In this document: positions 12,533 through 13,899 of the stretch, in pieces | How the letters are laid out: the number at the start of each line of letters is the position of its first letter | How positions within the stretch are numbered: position 1 is the stretch's first letter | Assembly (NCBI GenBank): GCA_030431945.1 | Contig: JAUIIF010000049.1 | Span: forward strand, 1-13,899 | Direction of reading: 5' to 3' | DNA length: 13,899 bases | DNA from: Bacteroidia bacterium | GTDB lineage: Bacteria > Bacteroidota > Bacteroidia > Chitinophagales > Saprospiraceae | The notes under the pieces: generated by a model | Database searches by the model: none | The model's input: only the letters and a program-made list of their open reading frames with translations | Told to the model about the DNA's origin: nothing | Position numbers and translations under genes: made by a program

Positions 12533-13783
12533 TTAATCCACCAGGGCGCCGTACACGACCACCCGGAATTTTTTGACGATTTCGCCGTACTGCGGGATGG
12601 GGTGTACGTTGGTGTACAGCAGCATTACCAGGTCTTCCTGCGGGTCAATGGTGTATTCCGAGAGGTACATGCCTCCCCACGTGAAGGCGCCGGGAGAGGC
12701 AGGGCCGGCGTACGCACTTTGGGGGGTAATGAGCTGAAAACCGAGGCCGAACTTGTCTTTGCGGTCCCATACTTCAGCACTGCCAATCTGGTTACGGAGC
12801 ATCAGGTCCACCGTCTTGGGGGCCAGGAAACGGTGGTTGCCGTAGGTGCCCCGTTGCAACATCATCTGGCAGAAGCGGGCGTAGTCGTCAATGGTGCCGA
12901 CGGAGCCGGCACCGCCGGAGAAGTAAGTCTGCGCCCCGCGCACGGCAAAATCGCGGTAGGTTTCGTTTTCGTGCAGGGTCAGCGGCCCCCGCTCGGAAAG
13001 TTTGGAGTAGAGCTTAACCAGTCGGGCCTGCTTGGCCGCCGGGAGGTAAAAATAGCTGTCCTTCATCCCGAGCGGCTGCCACAGGTGGTTCGTCAGGTAT
13101 TCCTCCAGCGTTTCGCCGCTGACGACTTCCAGCAGACGCCCCGCCACGTCGATGCCCAACCCGTAGGTAAAGCCTTCACCGGGGTGGTGCAGCAGCGGGC
13201 GCCTGGCGATCCGGTCCGCGATGTCTTGTAAGGTGTCAGCTTCGAGACTGGCAAAAAAAGGAACTTTCAGTGCTTCCGGCTCGACGGGCAGGCCGTACCC
13301 GATGCCCGAACTGTGACTCAGTAGCTGGCGGATGGTGATGGCGCTTTTTGCCGGTTCGGTGGTGTATTCGCCACGTTCTTCGTCCACACTTTTAAATACA
13401 CGCATACTGGCGAAAGCCGGCAGGTACTTACTCAAGGGATCATCCAGTAGAAACCGGCCTTTCTCGTACTCCATCATGAGGCAAACCGTCACCATGGCCT
13501 TTGTCTGGCTGGCAATGCGGTAAATGTCATCCGCCCGGGCAGGCTTTTTTCCTTCCAGGTCTGAGAACCCGTAGGTGTTACGGTGCACTACTTTTCCGTG
13601 CCGCAGCACCAGGGTCTGGGCATTGGGGATGACGCCCTCGTCGATGAAGCCCTGCACCAGGTCATCTATCCGCGTCAGGCGTTCGGCGTCAAAACCGAGC
13701 GTGGCGGGGAGCGCGGAGGCCATTTCTTGGGCGCGGCCGCCGGTGCAAAGGAGGAGGAGTAAGGCAAAGATCGGGAAGCGCAT
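12533..13783 (-). CDS. Exported serine hydrolase, beta-lactamase/EstB-like (class C fold)
   Basis: The product is 416 aa from the ATG at 13783, which opens a signal peptide (1-19, MRFPIFALLLLLCTGGRAQ). An in-frame ATG at 13840 would add 19 residues ahead of the signal peptide and is less likely. The nucleophile motif SxxK is SQTK at 92-95, within the family context IYRIASQTKAM. LLSHSSGIGYG follows at about 154-164, and the second motif YxN appears as YGL at 207-209 in PGEGFTYGLGIDV. Later come VSGETLEEYL, GGAGSVGTIDDYARF and, near the C-terminus, FTWGGMYLSEYTIDP in the place of the KTG-type motif. This pattern suits class C-like esterases, amidases or peptidases better than a true antibiotic-resistance enzyme. 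It is periplasmic or secreted; the substrate is unknown. The mpg frame lies downstream on the same strand. Confidence 0.9.
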   Translation of the reverse strand: MRFPIFALLLLLCTGGRAQEMASALPATLGFDAERLTRIDDLVQGFIDEGVIPNAQTLVLRHGKVVHRNTYGFSDLEGKKPARADDIYRIASQTKAMVTVCLMMEYEKGRFLLDDPLSKYLPAFASMRVFKSVDEERGEYTTEPAKSAITIRQLLSHSSGIGYGLPVEPEALKVPFFASLEADTLQDIADRIARRPLLHHPGEGFTYGLGIDVAGRLLEVVSGETLEEYLTNHLWQPLGMKDSYFYLPAAKQARLVKLYSKLSERGPLTLHENETYRDFAVRGAQTYFSGGAGSVGTIDDYARFCQMMLQRGTYGNHRFLAPKTVDLMLRNQIGSAEVWDRKDKFGLGFQLITPQSAYAGPASPGAFTWGGMYLSEYTIDPQEDLVMLLYTNVHPIPQYGEIVKKFRVVVYGALVD

Positions 13784-13826
13784 AGATCGGAGTAAACGTT
13801 GAAGAACAGTAGCGGATAGATACGTG

Positions 13827-13834
13827 TAAATATA
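13827..13834 (-). promoter_or_regulatory. Possible -7 box of the serine hydrolase gene
   Basis: On the minus strand TATATTTA matches TAnnTTTG at five of the six defined positions, about 43 bp before the ATG at 13783. It is the most AT-rich spot in this leader. No -33 box is clear. The remaining bases to the window end hold nothing I can identify. Confidence 0.3.
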
Positions 13835-13899
13835 GCGCAACGGTAGTGGACCCGCAGTGGCCTGAACCTTCCGCCGGATGTGGCTTGGCCCTGCCTGAT

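Overview
The window looks like a chromosomal segment of a GC-rich member of the Bacteroidota, most likely a Lewinella-type member of the Saprospiraceae (my inference from gene content and base composition, not a database match). Phylum-level clues are a type IX secretion system Plug protein (DUF5103 family), a DUF4292-type lipoprotein next to a TPR protein, a Bacteroidota-style GNAT-like protein, and -7 boxes of the TAnnTTTG type such as TAGCTTTG at 9472-9479. I see no tRNA, rRNA, CRISPR array, insertion sequence or phage gene.

Layout. 1-908 (-): 5' part of an M50 site-2-protease-like membrane metalloprotease, cut by the window edge. 1098-1922 (+): GNAT/FemAB-like conserved protein. 2207-3640 (+): pyruvate kinase carrying the residue signature of the potassium-independent type. 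3990-5537 (+) and 5638-6399 (+): exported TPR protein and DUF4292 lipoprotein. 7997-9448 (-) and 6505-7854 (-): TolC-like outer-membrane factor followed by its HlyD/MacA-type periplasmic adaptor; no inner-membrane pump gene is present here. 9747-10298 (+): NADAR/YbiA-like N-glycosidase. 10321-11742 (-): T9SS Plug protein. 11831-12361 (-): 3-methyladenine DNA glycosylase (Mpg/AAG family) whose conserved N-terminus extends upstream of any canonical start codon. 12533-13783 (-): exported serine-beta-lactamase-fold hydrolase.

The genes are mostly single or paired housekeeping and envelope functions: carbon metabolism (pyk), envelope and lipoprotein biology (M50, TPR/DUF4292), export (TolC/adaptor, T9SS Plug), and nucleobase or nucleotide repair (NADAR, Mpg). 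They do not form one obvious pathway.

The most striking non-coding signal is a dispersed 17-bp GC-rich motif, GCACCYGCGKSCGCGCC. It occurs five times with at most two differences, essentially always between genes or at a gene start and usually just after a TTG/TTTG. Four of the five copies point into the downstream gene (GNAT-like, DUF4292, NADAR, plug). The fifth points antisense towards pyk. A weaker copy precedes the efflux adaptor, and another close match lies in the signal-peptide codons of the serine hydrolase. I read it as a promoter-proximal or 5'-UTR element shared by many transcription units of this genome. A second recurring theme is long imperfect hairpins with single mismatches in intergenic gaps (3678-3714, 6407-6462, 7950-7991).
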